64,000 bases of DNA from Indolivaga macrotermitis (GTDB lineage: Bacteria > Bacteroidota > Bacteroidia > Bacteroidales > Dysgonomonadaceae). The stretch is taken from NCBI RefSeq assembly GCF_900128985.1, contig NZ_FQUC01000006.1:158732-222731 (forward strand). Reading direction: 5' to 3'. Positions 20,101 to 30,200 of this stretch are shown piece by piece. The position numbers and the translations under genes were made by a program. How positions within the stretch are numbered: the first letter of the stretch is position 1; each line of letters starts with the position of its first letter. The notes beneath the pieces were generated by a model, which made no database searches, was not told the DNA's origin, and saw nothing but the letters and a program-made list of their open reading frames with translations.

Positions 20101-20257
20101 TATAGGTTCTGATGTTCAGCGTCCCCTGGCCACAGTTATCGTGTACGGTCTAATGTTTTCTACCATTATAACACTATTCGCATTGCCGGCTTTCTATTAT
20201 ATGATAGAATCCAGAGTAGAGAAATTAAGAAAAAAATCAGATTATGAAAATAAATAA
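17153..20257 (+). CDS. cusA: CusA/CzcA-family heavy-metal efflux RND pump
   Basis: Complete HME-type pump, 1034 residues. Signature features: IEAYPDIADVTSQVVTQVPG near the N-terminus; SLGAIDFGIIVDGAIVMMET in TM4; and late TM motifs GFIALFGVAIQNGVIMIS and RFRPVLMTATVAI. These acidic TM4 residues mark proton-coupled metal export. It starts 64 bases after the adaptor gene and overlaps the outer-membrane channel gene by 14 bases. It is the second such pump in the window, diverged from the partial one at 1-2409, so the two probably serve different metals or signals. Whether it prefers Cu/Ag or Co/Zn/Cd cannot be decided by eye. Confidence 0.95.
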   Translation: MKKDLMLTVIQKRWVILCLFIILCIFGYYSWKQLSIEAYPDIADVTSQVVTQVPGLAAEEVEQQITIPIERALNGLPGMYVMRSKSTFGLSMITIVFKDGIEDYWSRQRVQERLNEVELPYGAIPGLDPLTSPTGEIYRYIIESDKHSLRELTDLQNWVIIPRIKQVPGVADVSNFGGITTQYQVEIDPQKLEQYHLSLDQVIEAIENNNSNVGGSILNRGDLGYVVRGIGLISDLDDLGKIVVSSENGVPVFLNEIGKLKYGNLERKGVFGYSDRKREYSESIEGIVLLLKHENPSVVLEGIKNAVEELNKETLPEGVNIHTFLDRTELVDTTLSTVSRTLLEGMILVIVVLIIFLGNWRGALLVAVTIPISLLIAFILMHLTDIPANLLSLGAIDFGIIVDGAIVMMETILKKREDHPQEYLEEKSITRRVTDVAKPIAFATIIIITAYLPLFAFERVERKLFTPMAFTVSYALLGALLVALFLIPGIGYALYRKPRKIYHNKWLEKLTLKYSSAVNKILIKPRKIITSVIAIFICAIGLTLFVGKDFLPVLDEGSIWLQVNLPPGITVEKSRELSDTLRQRTMKYDEVTYIAVQAGRNDDGTDPFTPSHFEVSIGIKPYNEWPGGKTKNDLIEELSKEYESLPGFRVGFSQPMIDGVMDKIAGAHSELVVKIYGDDFKETRRIAEDILNTLKNVDGAVDLDIDQEPPLPQLQVHMNRDAIARYGLNVSDVSNLIEVAIGGKAISQIYQNDRVYDITCKYDENSRNTPEKIAGLMLTSATGAKIPLSQVADIKLSIGESTITREMNKRHLTVKLNLRGRDLASFLKESQSEIEKNIVYDHNKYHIKWGGQFENQNRAYSRLAVIVPLALAIMFVLLYSAFGKFRQAGLVLAIVPLALFGGMLALNIRGMTLNVSSAVGFIALFGVAIQNGVIMISHINSLRKDGMPLYGAVSDGARHRFRPVLMTATVAILGLLPASLATGIGSDVQRPLATVIVYGLMFSTIITLFALPAFYYMIESRVEKLRKKSDYENK

Positions 20258-21494
20258 ACTAAAAACAATATTGATAATCAGTTTTATCTCTATAAATTTC
20301 GGGACTATGCTCCGGTCTGAGAATTCCGAGAACAACACACAGCACACATTGTCTTTTTCCGAATTTCTGAATCAGGTCGGTAAAAATAACCTCGGCTATT
20401 TAGCCGAAAAGTACAATGTAAATATAGCAGAAGCAGAGATTATAGCACAGAAGGTATTACCCGACCCCGATCTGGACTTTGAGGCTGCCAATGATGCTTT
20501 TAAGCTAGGAGTATCCTATAACTGGGAACTGGGAAACAAACGTGGTGCAAGGGTACGTCTCGCCAAGAGTCAGGCGGAACTTGAAAAACTGGCTTTAGAA
20601 TATTATTATCAGGAATTGCGAGCCGAAGCAGCGAATCTGTTTTTAGATGCGATTCAGCAAAAAGAACTTTTGTCCGTAAAAGAGAGCTCATACGAATATA
20701 TGTTACAACTAAGCCGGTCGGACAGTATCCGTTTCAGATTAGGAGAAATAACAGAAGTTGATGCACGCCAGTCGAAACTGGAAGCGACCACTCTTCTCAA
20801 CGATGTCTTCGAGCAGGAAGCGGTTTACAAATCGGCTTTAGCATCTCTAAACCAGTTTATGGGTAAAACATCCGATACCTTCAATATCCCTCTGGCTAAA
20901 TGGGATACCCTGAATAGGGAATACAACCTTCCGGATCTTGCATCCCAAGGGATAACTAACCGTATAGACCTTTTTGCAGCACATAAGAATGTAGAAGTAT
21001 CAATCAACCAGCAAAAACTGGTAAAGGCCGAGCGTAAAATGGACTTAGGCCTTTCAGTTAACTATGAACGAGACTGGCACGGATTTCTGCCACCTTCGCG
21101 GTCCTACACTGCAGGTGTCTCCATTCCTTTAAAGTTTTCGAATCTGAATAAGGGTGCTATAAAAGTGGCACAATACGGTATAGAACAATCGAAAACACAG
21201 CAAAAAACGTTAGAATTACAAGTTCAAACAGAAATATCTCAAGCCTTTTTTTACTTCGAAGCTGCCAAGAAAAAAGTAAAGCAATATCAAACGGGATTAC
21301 TAGAAGAATCCCGCAAAATACTGGATGGAATGGTATATAAGTATAAACGCGGCGAAACCAATATCATGGAAGTATTAATTGCCCAACGAACATATAATGA
21401 GGTTCAGGAACAGTATCTCGAAACGATAAAAGGGTATGCTTCTTCATTAGTTAATCTGCAAAAAGCATGCGGAATATGGGATATTGAACTCTAA
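20244..21494 (+). CDS. CusC/CzcC-type outer-membrane efflux channel (TolC fold)
   Basis: 416 residues with an N-terminal signal peptide (hydrophobic residues 7-24) and no clear lipobox, unlike the OprM-type channel at 2957. The two OEP repeats are visible; the sequence NWELGNKRGARVRLAKSQAELEK is typical of CzcC-like proteins. It overlaps the pump gene by 14 bases, so it is the channel of the same complex. It is followed by a separate promoter for the two-component system. Confidence 0.9.
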   Translation: MKINKLKTILIISFISINFGTMLRSENSENNTQHTLSFSEFLNQVGKNNLGYLAEKYNVNIAEAEIIAQKVLPDPDLDFEAANDAFKLGVSYNWELGNKRGARVRLAKSQAELEKLALEYYYQELRAEAANLFLDAIQQKELLSVKESSYEYMLQLSRSDSIRFRLGEITEVDARQSKLEATTLLNDVFEQEAVYKSALASLNQFMGKTSDTFNIPLAKWDTLNREYNLPDLASQGITNRIDLFAAHKNVEVSINQQKLVKAERKMDLGLSVNYERDWHGFLPPSRSYTAGVSIPLKFSNLNKGAIKVAQYGIEQSKTQQKTLELQVQTEISQAFFYFEAAKKKVKQYQTGLLEESRKILDGMVYKYKRGETNIMEVLIAQRTYNEVQEQYLETIKGYASSLVNLQKACGIWDIEL

Positions 21495-21499
21495 AAAAG

Positions 21500-21507
21500 T
21501 ATCTTTG
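21500..21507 (+). promoter_or_regulatory. -7 promoter element before the response regulator
   Basis: TATCTTTG (TAnnTTTG) begins 6 bases after the channel gene stop, giving a leader of about 100 bases before the ATG at 21616. Suggests the two-component genes can be transcribed independently of the efflux genes. Confidence 0.5.
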
Positions 21508-21586
21508 TTATACTCATTATACAAGTAACAGACAGCTTTCGATAAAAATATAACTGATTGTTATTATTTGGCTTGTAAATAAAAAA

Positions 21587-21601
21587 AAGGTCTGAGACCT
21601 T
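21587..21601. repeat. 15-bp perfect palindrome in the response-regulator leader
   Basis: AAGGTCT-G-AGACCTT, two 7-base arms around a single G, ending 14 bases before the ATG. It is preceded by a run of A. It may be a protein site or a small hairpin limiting ribosome access. Confidence 0.45.
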
Positions 21602-21615
21602 AATTCAAAATCTAC

Positions 21616-22305
21616 ATGAAGAAAATACTTGTAATAGAAGACGAAAAGCGAATAGCCGAACTTCTGGAAAAAGGTTTAACGGAGTTTGGATTGGAAGTCA
21701 GTATAGCTTTTGACGGCGATACCGGAAAACGCCTGATCAATTCCAATTTATACGACCTGATCATTACAGATATTATCCTTCCACATCACAATGGCTTTGA
21801 ACTCACCCGTTTCATTAAGGAGAAATATCCGATGTTACCCGTAATAATGCTCACCGCATTAGGGGCTACAGATGACAAACTAGACGGTTTTGATGCAGGT
21901 GCAGACGATTATATGGTAAAACCCTTTGATCTGCGCGAATTATATGCCCGTATAAATGTCTTATTAAAAAGACACAGTAATCTGTCGGGAAAAATCACAA
22001 GAAATGAATTAAGGTACAACGATTTATCTATGATGCTAGATAGCCGCAAGGTGCTTCGTGCCGGAAAAGAAATAAAACTGACCCCAAAAGAATTTAGCTT
22101 ATTGAAATACCTGCTCGAAAACCCAGAAAGGGTTTTGCCCCGTGCAGAGATTGCCGAAAAGGTATGGGATACCCATTTCGATACAGGAACGAACTTTATT
22201 GATGTGTATATCAACTATCTGAGGGGAAAGATCGACAAAGGGTTCGATCAGAAACTTATCCAGACAAGTACCGGAGTGGAATTTATCCTTAAATCGGAAG
22301 AATGA
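21616..22305 (+). CDS. OmpR-family response regulator (CusR-like)
   Basis: 229 residues. Receiver domain 1-115 with the acidic pair in VIEDEKR, phospho-acceptor Asp52 in LIITDIILPHHNG, the LTA switch and Lys in DYMVKPFD. C-terminal winged helix at about 130-226 (LTPKEFSLLKYLLENPERVLPR; FIDVYINYLRGKID). The stop codon overlaps the start of the kinase gene by 4 bases. By position it should control the adjacent metal efflux operon, and the 11-bp direct repeats at 15870-15913 are the natural candidate target. Confidence 0.93.
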   Translation: MKKILVIEDEKRIAELLEKGLTEFGLEVSIAFDGDTGKRLINSNLYDLIITDIILPHHNGFELTRFIKEKYPMLPVIMLTALGATDDKLDGFDAGADDYMVKPFDLRELYARINVLLKRHSNLSGKITRNELRYNDLSMMLDSRKVLRAGKEIKLTPKEFSLLKYLLENPERVLPRAEIAEKVWDTHFDTGTNFIDVYINYLRGKIDKGFDQKLIQTSTGVEFILKSEE

Positions 22306-23693
22306 AAATAAAGACAAAAATAGCGCTCCGGTATTCTATTGTTACTGCCATATTGATGACGGTCTTTGCTGCAATTATCTACTTCGTATCGGCTCACGAT
22401 AGAGAAACCGAATTTTATGATGATTTGTACAAAGAAGGCGTATCAAAAGCGAATCTATACTTCGAAGCAAAAGCTTCACCCGAAATAATGCACTCCATAT
22501 ATAAGAATAACATCGAATATATAGACGAAGTAGAGATTGCTATTTATGATACAAAGTTCAACCTGATGTATCATGATGCCAAAGACATCGATATTGTAAA
22601 GGAAACACCTGAACTGATCAATTACATAATCCAGAGTAAGAAGAATATCAATTTTTATTTAAAACAGCATCAGGTGGTAGGTTTTATCTTTCACCATAAC
22701 AATTCCCAATATGTAATTACGGCAGTAGCCTATGACGGTTACGGATATGCCAAACTGCATAGGCTTACTATCAACCTGATTATATTGACCTTTATATGCA
22801 TTATCTTATCTTTTGCATTAGGATATTTCCTTGCCCGAAGAGCTTTAAAACCCGTTTCCGAAATATCGGACAGGATGAAAGATATTACGGCAAATAATCT
22901 ACACTTGCGCCTGTTGAATTACAATGAACATGATGAGTTTGGAGAACTGGCTACTTCTTTCAACAAAGCATTAGATATCATTGAGTCTTCTTTCGAATCG
23001 CAAAAAATGTTCGTTAGTAACGTTTCCCATGAGTTGCGGACTCCACTTGCCGCCTTAATTGGTGAGATTGATTATGCACTGTTGAAAGAACGTACTATCC
23101 AAGATTATATTAAGACTCTACAAAATTCGAAATACGATGCTTCGCGGCTAATCAAGCTTGTTAACGGTCTTTTAGATTTAGCTAAGGCCAGTTATGAAGA
23201 AAGTAGAATATCTATGACCGAGATACGTATCGACGAAGTTGTTCTGGATGCACGTAAAGATGTACTCAAGGCCGATCCTCAATATAAAATCGATATACAA
23301 TTAGCTCCTTTAACAGAGGACGACACAGCGTTGATTATTGAAGGAAACGAGTATCTTCTAAAAACTGCTTTTTCTAATCTGATGGAAAATAATTGTAAGT
23401 TTTCGGAGAATAACACATCAACTGTAAAGATATCTTCGGAACAGAATGCAATATGTATTAGTTTCTCCGATACAGGTATTGGTATTTTGCCCGAAGACAT
23501 GGAAAATATATTTAAGCCATTTTACCGGGGCAAGAATAAAGAGTTTATAACCGGCAATGGTATCGGGTTAGCTCTTGTTGATAAAGTAATTAAAATACAT
23601 AAAGGTCAAATAGGAATAAACTCAGCTATTGGTGTGGTCACAACCTTTTATATCAGATTCCATACTCGTGACCATCACGTAATATCTGAATAA
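22302..23693 (+). CDS. Membrane sensor histidine kinase (CusS-like)
   Basis: 463 residues. TM1 at about 9-31, a periplasmic sensor of about 125 residues, TM2 at about 157-177, HAMP linker, HisKA box VSNVSHELRTPLAALIGEI, then HATPase_c with NLMENNCKFSENN (N box), SDTGIGILPED (G1) and GNGIGLALV (G2). All catalytic motifs are intact. Encoded directly after its response regulator with an ATGA overlap. The periplasmic domain presumably senses a metal or metal-induced stress (inference). A weak 9-bp hairpin (GAATAAGGA/TCCTTATTC, 23688-23730) spans the end. Confidence 0.93.
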   Translation: MKIKTKIALRYSIVTAILMTVFAAIIYFVSAHDRETEFYDDLYKEGVSKANLYFEAKASPEIMHSIYKNNIEYIDEVEIAIYDTKFNLMYHDAKDIDIVKETPELINYIIQSKKNINFYLKQHQVVGFIFHHNNSQYVITAVAYDGYGYAKLHRLTINLIILTFICIILSFALGYFLARRALKPVSEISDRMKDITANNLHLRLLNYNEHDEFGELATSFNKALDIIESSFESQKMFVSNVSHELRTPLAALIGEIDYALLKERTIQDYIKTLQNSKYDASRLIKLVNGLLDLAKASYEESRISMTEIRIDEVVLDARKDVLKADPQYKIDIQLAPLTEDDTALIIEGNEYLLKTAFSNLMENNCKFSENNTSTVKISSEQNAICISFSDTGIGILPEDMENIFKPFYRGKNKEFITGNGIGLALVDKVIKIHKGQIGINSAIGVVTTFYIRFHTRDHHVISE

Positions 23694-23755
23694 GGAAATA
23701 ATACGCGAATAACACAGAATCTCCTTATTCAGACATTTATCATGATATTATTTAT

Positions 23756-25156
23756 TCATTCGACTGCAAAAATAGGTTCCGTAGTATCTTGTTTTACGGA
23801 ATAATACTGTATCGCACTATCATTCATTTTAGGATATACTTTATTCACCAGATTTATCATTTCCGCTCCTGCTAAAAGTACCGGGCCATAACCATGTGCC
23901 GCATATACATTTACGGGACGATAATAATAGAATGCAGGATCAAAAGCCATTCCTGTTCCTACACAAGTACCCTCGACCTGCCCTTTATCATTTATCTTGG
24001 ACGAAACTGCACTCCACCCAAGCTGGGCTACAGGCCCGAATGATATTGCATCCAACCATCCTCTATTGATACCATGGGCAATACAATATACAAATATAGC
24101 AGTGGCAGATGTCTCCAAGTAAGAATCATTCCGGTCTAGCAACTGATGCCAGAAGCCTTCGCCCGATTGAAGGGCTACTACTCCCTTAACATGAGCTTTA
24201 TATTGTTCTAATACCAGAGAGTATCCGGGGTGAGTCTCCGGTAGAATATCGAGTACATCCGACAAAGTAAGTAATGCCCAGCCATTGGCACGCCCCCAAT
24301 GAAAAGCCGGATGATATTCCACACCTTCGACCCAGCCATGCATATATAATCCCTTTTCTTCTACAAACATACGTTTTGAGAATGATACTATTTGTTTTAC
24401 TGCTTCGTCATAATATTTTGTATCATTACTGTATGCTCCCATCTGAGCCAGAGCAGGAATACCCATATACATATCGTCCAACCACAAAGTATTAGCCTGA
24501 GGACGCATGCGGGCAAATGTACCATCGCTCAGCCGATGCTCTTTATGCTCAATAAAATCCATATAATTATTGATCATTATATTGAAATCCATCTCGGGTA
24601 CAATTCTGTTCATTTTTATCATAGCGGCACATACAGCACCTGCATCGTCCAAAGCCTGAGGACGTATAATCTGGCGCATCTGCTCGTCTACTGTATCATA
24701 CTTATCTACAATAGATGTAAAATACGGAAATACAGCCGTTAGAAAACGAAAGCGGTCTTCTACATATTTCATATACCGTGCATCGCCAGTGGCTTGCGCT
24801 GCATGCATCATACCCGAATATGTTACCCCCCACTCATAACTTGCTAAACGAAAATCGCCCCTTTCGAGTTCCGAGTTTCGGTTTATTTGTGTATAGTCTT
24901 TGATTTCCTTCCCTGTCTCTCTATCTATCACCCGGGTCGGTGTAGATGATTCCAAATATTTCAATACCCGGTCAAGCGGAACTTTTATATCTTCTGTTTT
25001 CCATTCCCTGTAAGGGGTATTGTATTCGGGAGTCAACAAATGAAGGGGTGTATTAGAATCATTTATCTTTTCTGTAGATGTACTTTGTTGGTTATTACAG
25101 GAAATGAGCCCAATACTCAAAATTCCTGCTATCATATATTTGTATAGATTAGTCAT
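23756..25156 (-). CDS. GH105-type unsaturated rhamnogalacturonyl hydrolase (exported lipoprotein)
   Basis: 466 residues. Lipobox GLISC at 16-20, so likely a periplasmic or surface lipoprotein. The (alpha/alpha)6 barrel shows the two acidic motifs of the GH88/GH105 clan: IRPQALDDAGA (Asp170/171) and NTLWLDDMYMGIPAL (Asp227/228), the latter matching the catalytic Asp region of YteR. These enzymes add water to the 4,5-unsaturated uronic acid left at the end of oligosaccharides by polysaccharide lyases. It lies downstream of susCD on the same strand, behind a hairpin at 25195-25243. Substrate inferred: unsaturated rhamnogalacturonan-I fragments or a similar lyase product. Confidence 0.88.
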   Translation of the reverse strand: MTNLYKYMIAGILSIGLISCNNQQSTSTEKINDSNTPLHLLTPEYNTPYREWKTEDIKVPLDRVLKYLESSTPTRVIDRETGKEIKDYTQINRNSELERGDFRLASYEWGVTYSGMMHAAQATGDARYMKYVEDRFRFLTAVFPYFTSIVDKYDTVDEQMRQIIRPQALDDAGAVCAAMIKMNRIVPEMDFNIMINNYMDFIEHKEHRLSDGTFARMRPQANTLWLDDMYMGIPALAQMGAYSNDTKYYDEAVKQIVSFSKRMFVEEKGLYMHGWVEGVEYHPAFHWGRANGWALLTLSDVLDILPETHPGYSLVLEQYKAHVKGVVALQSGEGFWHQLLDRNDSYLETSATAIFVYCIAHGINRGWLDAISFGPVAQLGWSAVSSKINDKGQVEGTCVGTGMAFDPAFYYYRPVNVYAAHGYGPVLLAGAEMINLVNKVYPKMNDSAIQYYSVKQDTTEPIFAVE

Positions 25157-25194
25157 AATTAATTCTCTTGTTTTACACTTTTATAGACAAACAA

Positions 25195-25243
25195 AGGCTC
25201 ATTCGGATTAATAGGGCATAAACTATTCTGACCGGATGAGCCT
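25195..25243 (-). terminator. Hairpin between susD and the GH105 gene
   Basis: AGGCTCATTCGG (25195-25206) pairs with CCGGATGAGCCT (25232-25243), with one mismatch and a 25-base loop; TTTGTTTG follows on the minus strand. Probably a partial terminator lowering GH105 expression relative to susCD. Confidence 0.6.
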
Positions 25244-25263
25244 CCATCTTTATTTATATCAGA

Positions 25264-27216
25264 TCAATATCCGGGATTCTGCTCTGCTTTTTTCTCTTCC
25301 GAGGTTAAAGCTTTCCCATCCTTTTGAATAGAATCCAGGTATTTCTGCGGTATTGGTCGCAGACAGTGATGATCATCAACGTTCTTAGCGGCATCCGGAT
25401 TATATGCTGTAGCACGTGCAACAAGAGTTTTAGTCCGTGCTAAGTCTTCCCAACGCTGGAATTCTCCACATAACTCACGCGAACGTTCGTTTAGTAAGAA
25501 ACACATCATCCGGTCATAATCTGTTGAATAGCCCAACTTTTTGATAATCGTTTCATCTTCTGCAGGCAGGCTGCTTATACTAGAAACAGTAAGTGAAGTT
25601 GCTTCGGTAGTTTTAGCGATATTATTCGATTCATAATACGAATTTTCAGGCATATAAGAAGTAGCACTCTTTTTATATCCAAGTGAACCTTCGTGGTAAG
25701 CAGCACCTCCGTCGCAATATGCTGCACGGTTTTCCCCTGACTTGTATGCTGCACGGTCGCGTACTTTATTTATATATGACAATGCACCACTATAATCACT
25801 TAAACGAATTTTGGCTTCCGCTGCAAGTAAATAAGTATCAGCTACCCTTGCCAGAATACCGTCACGATAGCCAATCCCATCCGGGATTGCTTCTCTCGAC
25901 CCGTCAATAAATTTACTTAACGGCGGAAACCTGTTTGTAAAGTCATATAATGGAAATTCACTTTCAGCACGTCCTTTTACATAAGCAGCAAACACGGTGG
26001 GTATAGTCTTACCCGTTTTCTCATATTTCACTTCATCTGATAGTTGCACATTACTAAAACGGGTATCTCCGGGCCGGTTAATAACATACATTATAGAAAG
26101 GTCTCCCGATTCATAATAATCTCCTGATGGATTATTCACTGCATATTTTGTTTTGAAACTTTTCCAAAAACGCGAATCATTTACCATATCATATACATTG
26201 TACATATAGTAAGAGGTACGAAGACGTTGATATTCGCGTCCACCCGCAATATCTCGTTCCATTTGCGGCAAATTCAAGTATTGAGACAGATAATAGAGAT
26301 GGGTTTGATTTCCGTAAGTACCAAGGGTAGACTTAATCGAAGAAAATTGAGCTGCAAGGATAATTTCATCTAACAATTCGTTAGCCCCATCAGGATCAGT
26401 ATAATTCCATAATTCAGAAAAATTAGAAGCCAATTGATGACGTCCTATAACCTCATCGGCATATTGCAATGCCATTTGACTATCAGACTGCTTAGTTGTA
26501 CTGTTCCATGAGTCGTTTATTTCGCTGGCACGGGTCAGATAAGCCTTTGCCAGAAAATGGGCAGCTGCATATTTGGTCATCTTTCCTGTCATTGACGGAC
26601 TGGCTGGCAGCAATTGATAAGCTTGTGTCAAATCATCTATAACCTGTTTCAAAACTTCTTCTGCCGACGCCCGCGAAAATTCGCGTTCGGCAGTTGTACT
26701 TGGAACCAGCTTTAGCGGAACTCCTCCATATTGGCGTACCAGTTTCAGGTAATTGTATCCCCGAAGAAAATGAGCTTCGCCCAAATAAGTGTTTTTATTA
26801 GCATCAGTATATGATTCTGAAGATGCATTCTCAATAAGGATATTAGCAGAATTAATACCCGTATACATATTATCCCATAGGGTTTCAGCCATTGCTGTGT
26901 TTACATTTACAGCCGTTATCATAGAGTTGAAACTTCCGTCATAAGAATTCCACATCGCATTTGAACCATCGCCGCCGACACGAAATTCGTCTGTACCATA
27001 ATTAGTAGTAGCAAAGCCCCACTCCCATCCGAAGTCAAACCGCAGATTATAGTAAAGGCCTACAGCTAAAGATTCGATACCTTCGGGTGTTTTTAAATAA
27101 TCAGTATCTCTCTGCGTTGTCAGCTCTTCATCCAGAAAGTCACTGCACGAAACAGTAGTGTAACCTAATAGTATTGCAACCAGCAACCCTTTGGCCAATG
27201 TATTATATTTTTTCAT
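25264..27216 (-). CDS. susD: SusD/RagB-family surface glycan-binding lipoprotein
   Basis: 650 residues, somewhat long for the family. Export signal with lipobox TTVSC near residue 24, followed by SDFLDEELTTQRD, the characteristic SusD start. TPR-like helical core at about 90-320 (GEAHFLRGYNYLKLVRQYGGVPL is the family signature). The C-terminus has RSRELCGEFQRWEDLARTKTL, the conserved SusD C-terminal motif. It sits on the outer surface as the lid of the adjacent SusC transporter and captures oligosaccharides. The start lies 40 bases after susC. Confidence 0.95.
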   Translation of the reverse strand: MKKYNTLAKGLLVAILLGYTTVSCSDFLDEELTTQRDTDYLKTPEGIESLAVGLYYNLRFDFGWEWGFATTNYGTDEFRVGGDGSNAMWNSYDGSFNSMITAVNVNTAMAETLWDNMYTGINSANILIENASSESYTDANKNTYLGEAHFLRGYNYLKLVRQYGGVPLKLVPSTTAEREFSRASAEEVLKQVIDDLTQAYQLLPASPSMTGKMTKYAAAHFLAKAYLTRASEINDSWNSTTKQSDSQMALQYADEVIGRHQLASNFSELWNYTDPDGANELLDEIILAAQFSSIKSTLGTYGNQTHLYYLSQYLNLPQMERDIAGGREYQRLRTSYYMYNVYDMVNDSRFWKSFKTKYAVNNPSGDYYESGDLSIMYVINRPGDTRFSNVQLSDEVKYEKTGKTIPTVFAAYVKGRAESEFPLYDFTNRFPPLSKFIDGSREAIPDGIGYRDGILARVADTYLLAAEAKIRLSDYSGALSYINKVRDRAAYKSGENRAAYCDGGAAYHEGSLGYKKSATSYMPENSYYESNNIAKTTEATSLTVSSISSLPAEDETIIKKLGYSTDYDRMMCFLLNERSRELCGEFQRWEDLARTKTLVARATAYNPDAAKNVDDHHCLRPIPQKYLDSIQKDGKALTSEEKKAEQNPGY

Positions 27217-27256
27217 TTTGATAATCTTTATTTGTTAGTAATAATCAGTGTATGCA

Positions 27257-30200
27257 TCAGAACTCAATATTCAGACCGAAAGTATAGCCACGATTCCATG
27301 TTGAACCTCCAAGATCGGGGTCAATCCAGTCGATCTTCGAGTAAAGTAACCCCGGATTTTTAGCTTGTACATACACTTTCAAATTATTTACTCCCAACTG
27401 CCGGGCCGTTTTTACAGGCAATGTATATCCTAAAGAAATATTACGCAGTTTGATGAATGAACCATCTTTATATCCAAGGATATTATAGTACGGATCACCT
27501 CCGGCTACATTATAGATAGGTTTTTGATAGTCGGCATTTTTATTATTTTCGTTATAGTAACTGATACTGCGTTGTACATAGCGTCCACCTTGCCATTCAC
27601 CACCCGTGTCATAAGTATAATCCAAACGTCCGGATAAGAAAAAAGAGAATTCAAAGCTCTTATATGTGAATGTATTACCCATGCCAACTGTCCAACGGGG
27701 ACGGGTATGCCCGATAATTACACGGTCATCATTCGGGTCTATCTTATAGTCTCCGTTCTGGTCTACCGGACGTGCCATACCTACCTGAAAACTATGCCCG
27801 TTGGCATTAAATTTGGCCATCTCTGCTGCATCCTCTTCTTTCCAGAGACCTGCACTTGCATAATTATAAATTACACCCGAATAATTAGTATCACCTTGCC
27901 TATAACCTACACCATGTCCTATAAACCAGCCATTAACAATGTCATCTTCTTTACCATTGGCCAGTTTATCTATTTTATCTTTTTGCCATGCAGCACTTAT
28001 ACTGGTAGACCATTCAAAGTCTTTTGTTTTTACATTGATTGTGTTTAATGTGAGGTCAAAACCGACATTCGATGTTTCCCCGATATTGGCATAAGTCGAC
28101 GTATACCCTGTCAATGCAGGAATAGTCATTTCCATCAAAAGGTCTTTTGTTTTTGAAGTATACACATCCAGAATACCAGACAAACGGCCTTTAAAGAAAG
28201 AAAAATCCACCCCTAAGTTATACTGGGTTGTTCTCTCCCACGTCAGATCTTGATTAGCCATTGCGACATTACCGTTGGAGATCAACGATTCGGAGGCCGA
28301 ATAACCGGGAATTGCCGTATTTCCATATGGATAGAAAAGTGAGACTATCGCACCTTTTGTCTGATAAGGATCTATAGCAGAGTTACCTGTTGTTCCCATA
28401 CCTAACCGAAGTTTTAATTGGCTCACCCAATTAACCTCTTTCAGAAAATTTTCCTGCTCCAGGCGCCATCCCAATGCCAAGCTAGGGAAAAATGCCCATT
28501 TATTGCCTTCGGCAAGCTGCGAAGCTCCATCCCAACGTCCGGAAGCCGTTAATAAGTATTTATCGTCAAAGCTATAGTTTATACGTCCCATATAAGACAA
28601 TAATTGCTTTTCCGTCATATCAGAGTTCCAATCATCCAGAGATGATATATTAGCTTTACTCAAAGCATTCCATTTCTGGCTGGCTAAAGGGATATCTATA
28701 GCACGCAAATACGTCTGCTCATAATTATATTTAGTGGCACTTTGGAGTAAAGTAGCTCCCAGATTATGTTTCCCGAAAGTGCGGTCGTAGTAGATCAGAT
28801 TATCCAATGTCCACGAAAAATCCTGTTGATTTTCCTTCGATGCATAATTAGTACCATTGCGGTTAACCGACTCTTCATCCAAAAAGATTCCTCTACGGTA
28901 ATAACGGAAGTCCGGTCCAAAATTCATACGGTATTTCAAGCCTTTTACGGCAGGAACCAAATTACCAATGTCCAGCATAGCATAAACACTTCCTATAGCT
29001 CTGAACATCTGGCGCTCGTCATCGGTATATTTCCACTCGTCGATAGCAGTTTTTATCGCATCATCCCCACCAGGATATATTATGCGGTTTCCTTCGTCAT
29101 CATATGGTACTGCATACGGAAGATTTGCATTAGCAGCCGCATAAATACTGTTAGGACCCGAAGGACTGCCTCCGGTAGTGGACTGTCCATATTGTTGAAG
29201 GCTATAAGTACCATTGATTGTAACTCCCATTCGGAACCATTTTGTAGCCATTACATCAATACTCGCTTTAGCAGTATAGCGGGTATATTCCTGACCTTCG
29301 AGAGTACCCTGATTATTAAGGTATCCAAAAGATCCGTACGCACTCATTTTATCGGTACCTCCACTGACACTCAAATTATGCTCTGTACTGATGGCTGTGC
29401 GGGTAACCATATCTGTCCAGTCGGTAGTAGCTACTTTCGACCCATCCCAAGTACCACTCGCCCACCCTTTCATAATGTTATTCCATGCATACGAATCATT
29501 TGCCCCCAGGAAGATCTTATAGTCATTATCTTGTGTAGGTTGGTCTCCTCGTGGATAAACATTAGGATCTAAATAATAGTATCCCCAACGACGCCACGTA
29601 ATATATTCGTCTGAATTCATCATTTTCATGCGGTCTTGTATGTTTTCAACAGTTACCGTTCCTGTATAATTCAGGGTTAATCGGCCTTCTTTTCCCCGTT
29701 TGGTAGTGACCAACACAACCCCATTAGCACCGCGAGATCCATAAATAGCTGTAGCAGAAGCATCTTTCAAGATATCTATAGATTCAATGTCATTGGTATT
29801 TAAAGTCTCGATACCACTGGAAGACATGATCGGAATTCCATCGACAACATACAGAGGCGTATTGCTGGCAGTAAGAGAACGCACCCCACGGATATTAATG
29901 TTACCTATCTCACCGGGACGTTCGTTTGATGTAATATCAACCCCTGCTGCTTTTCCCTGTAAAGCTTCAAAGGCATTTGATACCGGACGTGATTTCAATT
30001 CTTTTTCACCGACACTGATCATCGCACCTGTTACGTCAGATTTCTTCTGAGTCCCGTAACCGACTACAACAACTTCATCGAGTAGTTGAGTATCTTCCTG
30101 CAGCACTATACGGATATTGGTTTGTGTACCTACGAGCACACTTTGCTCAACATATCCTACGTACCTGACCAGTAAAACATCTTTGGGGCTTGCGTTAATA

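Noticed and set aside
28766..29572. Plus-strand open frame of 268 codons
   Set aside because: Antisense to susC; the minus strand encodes a plainly recognisable TonB-dependent transporter.
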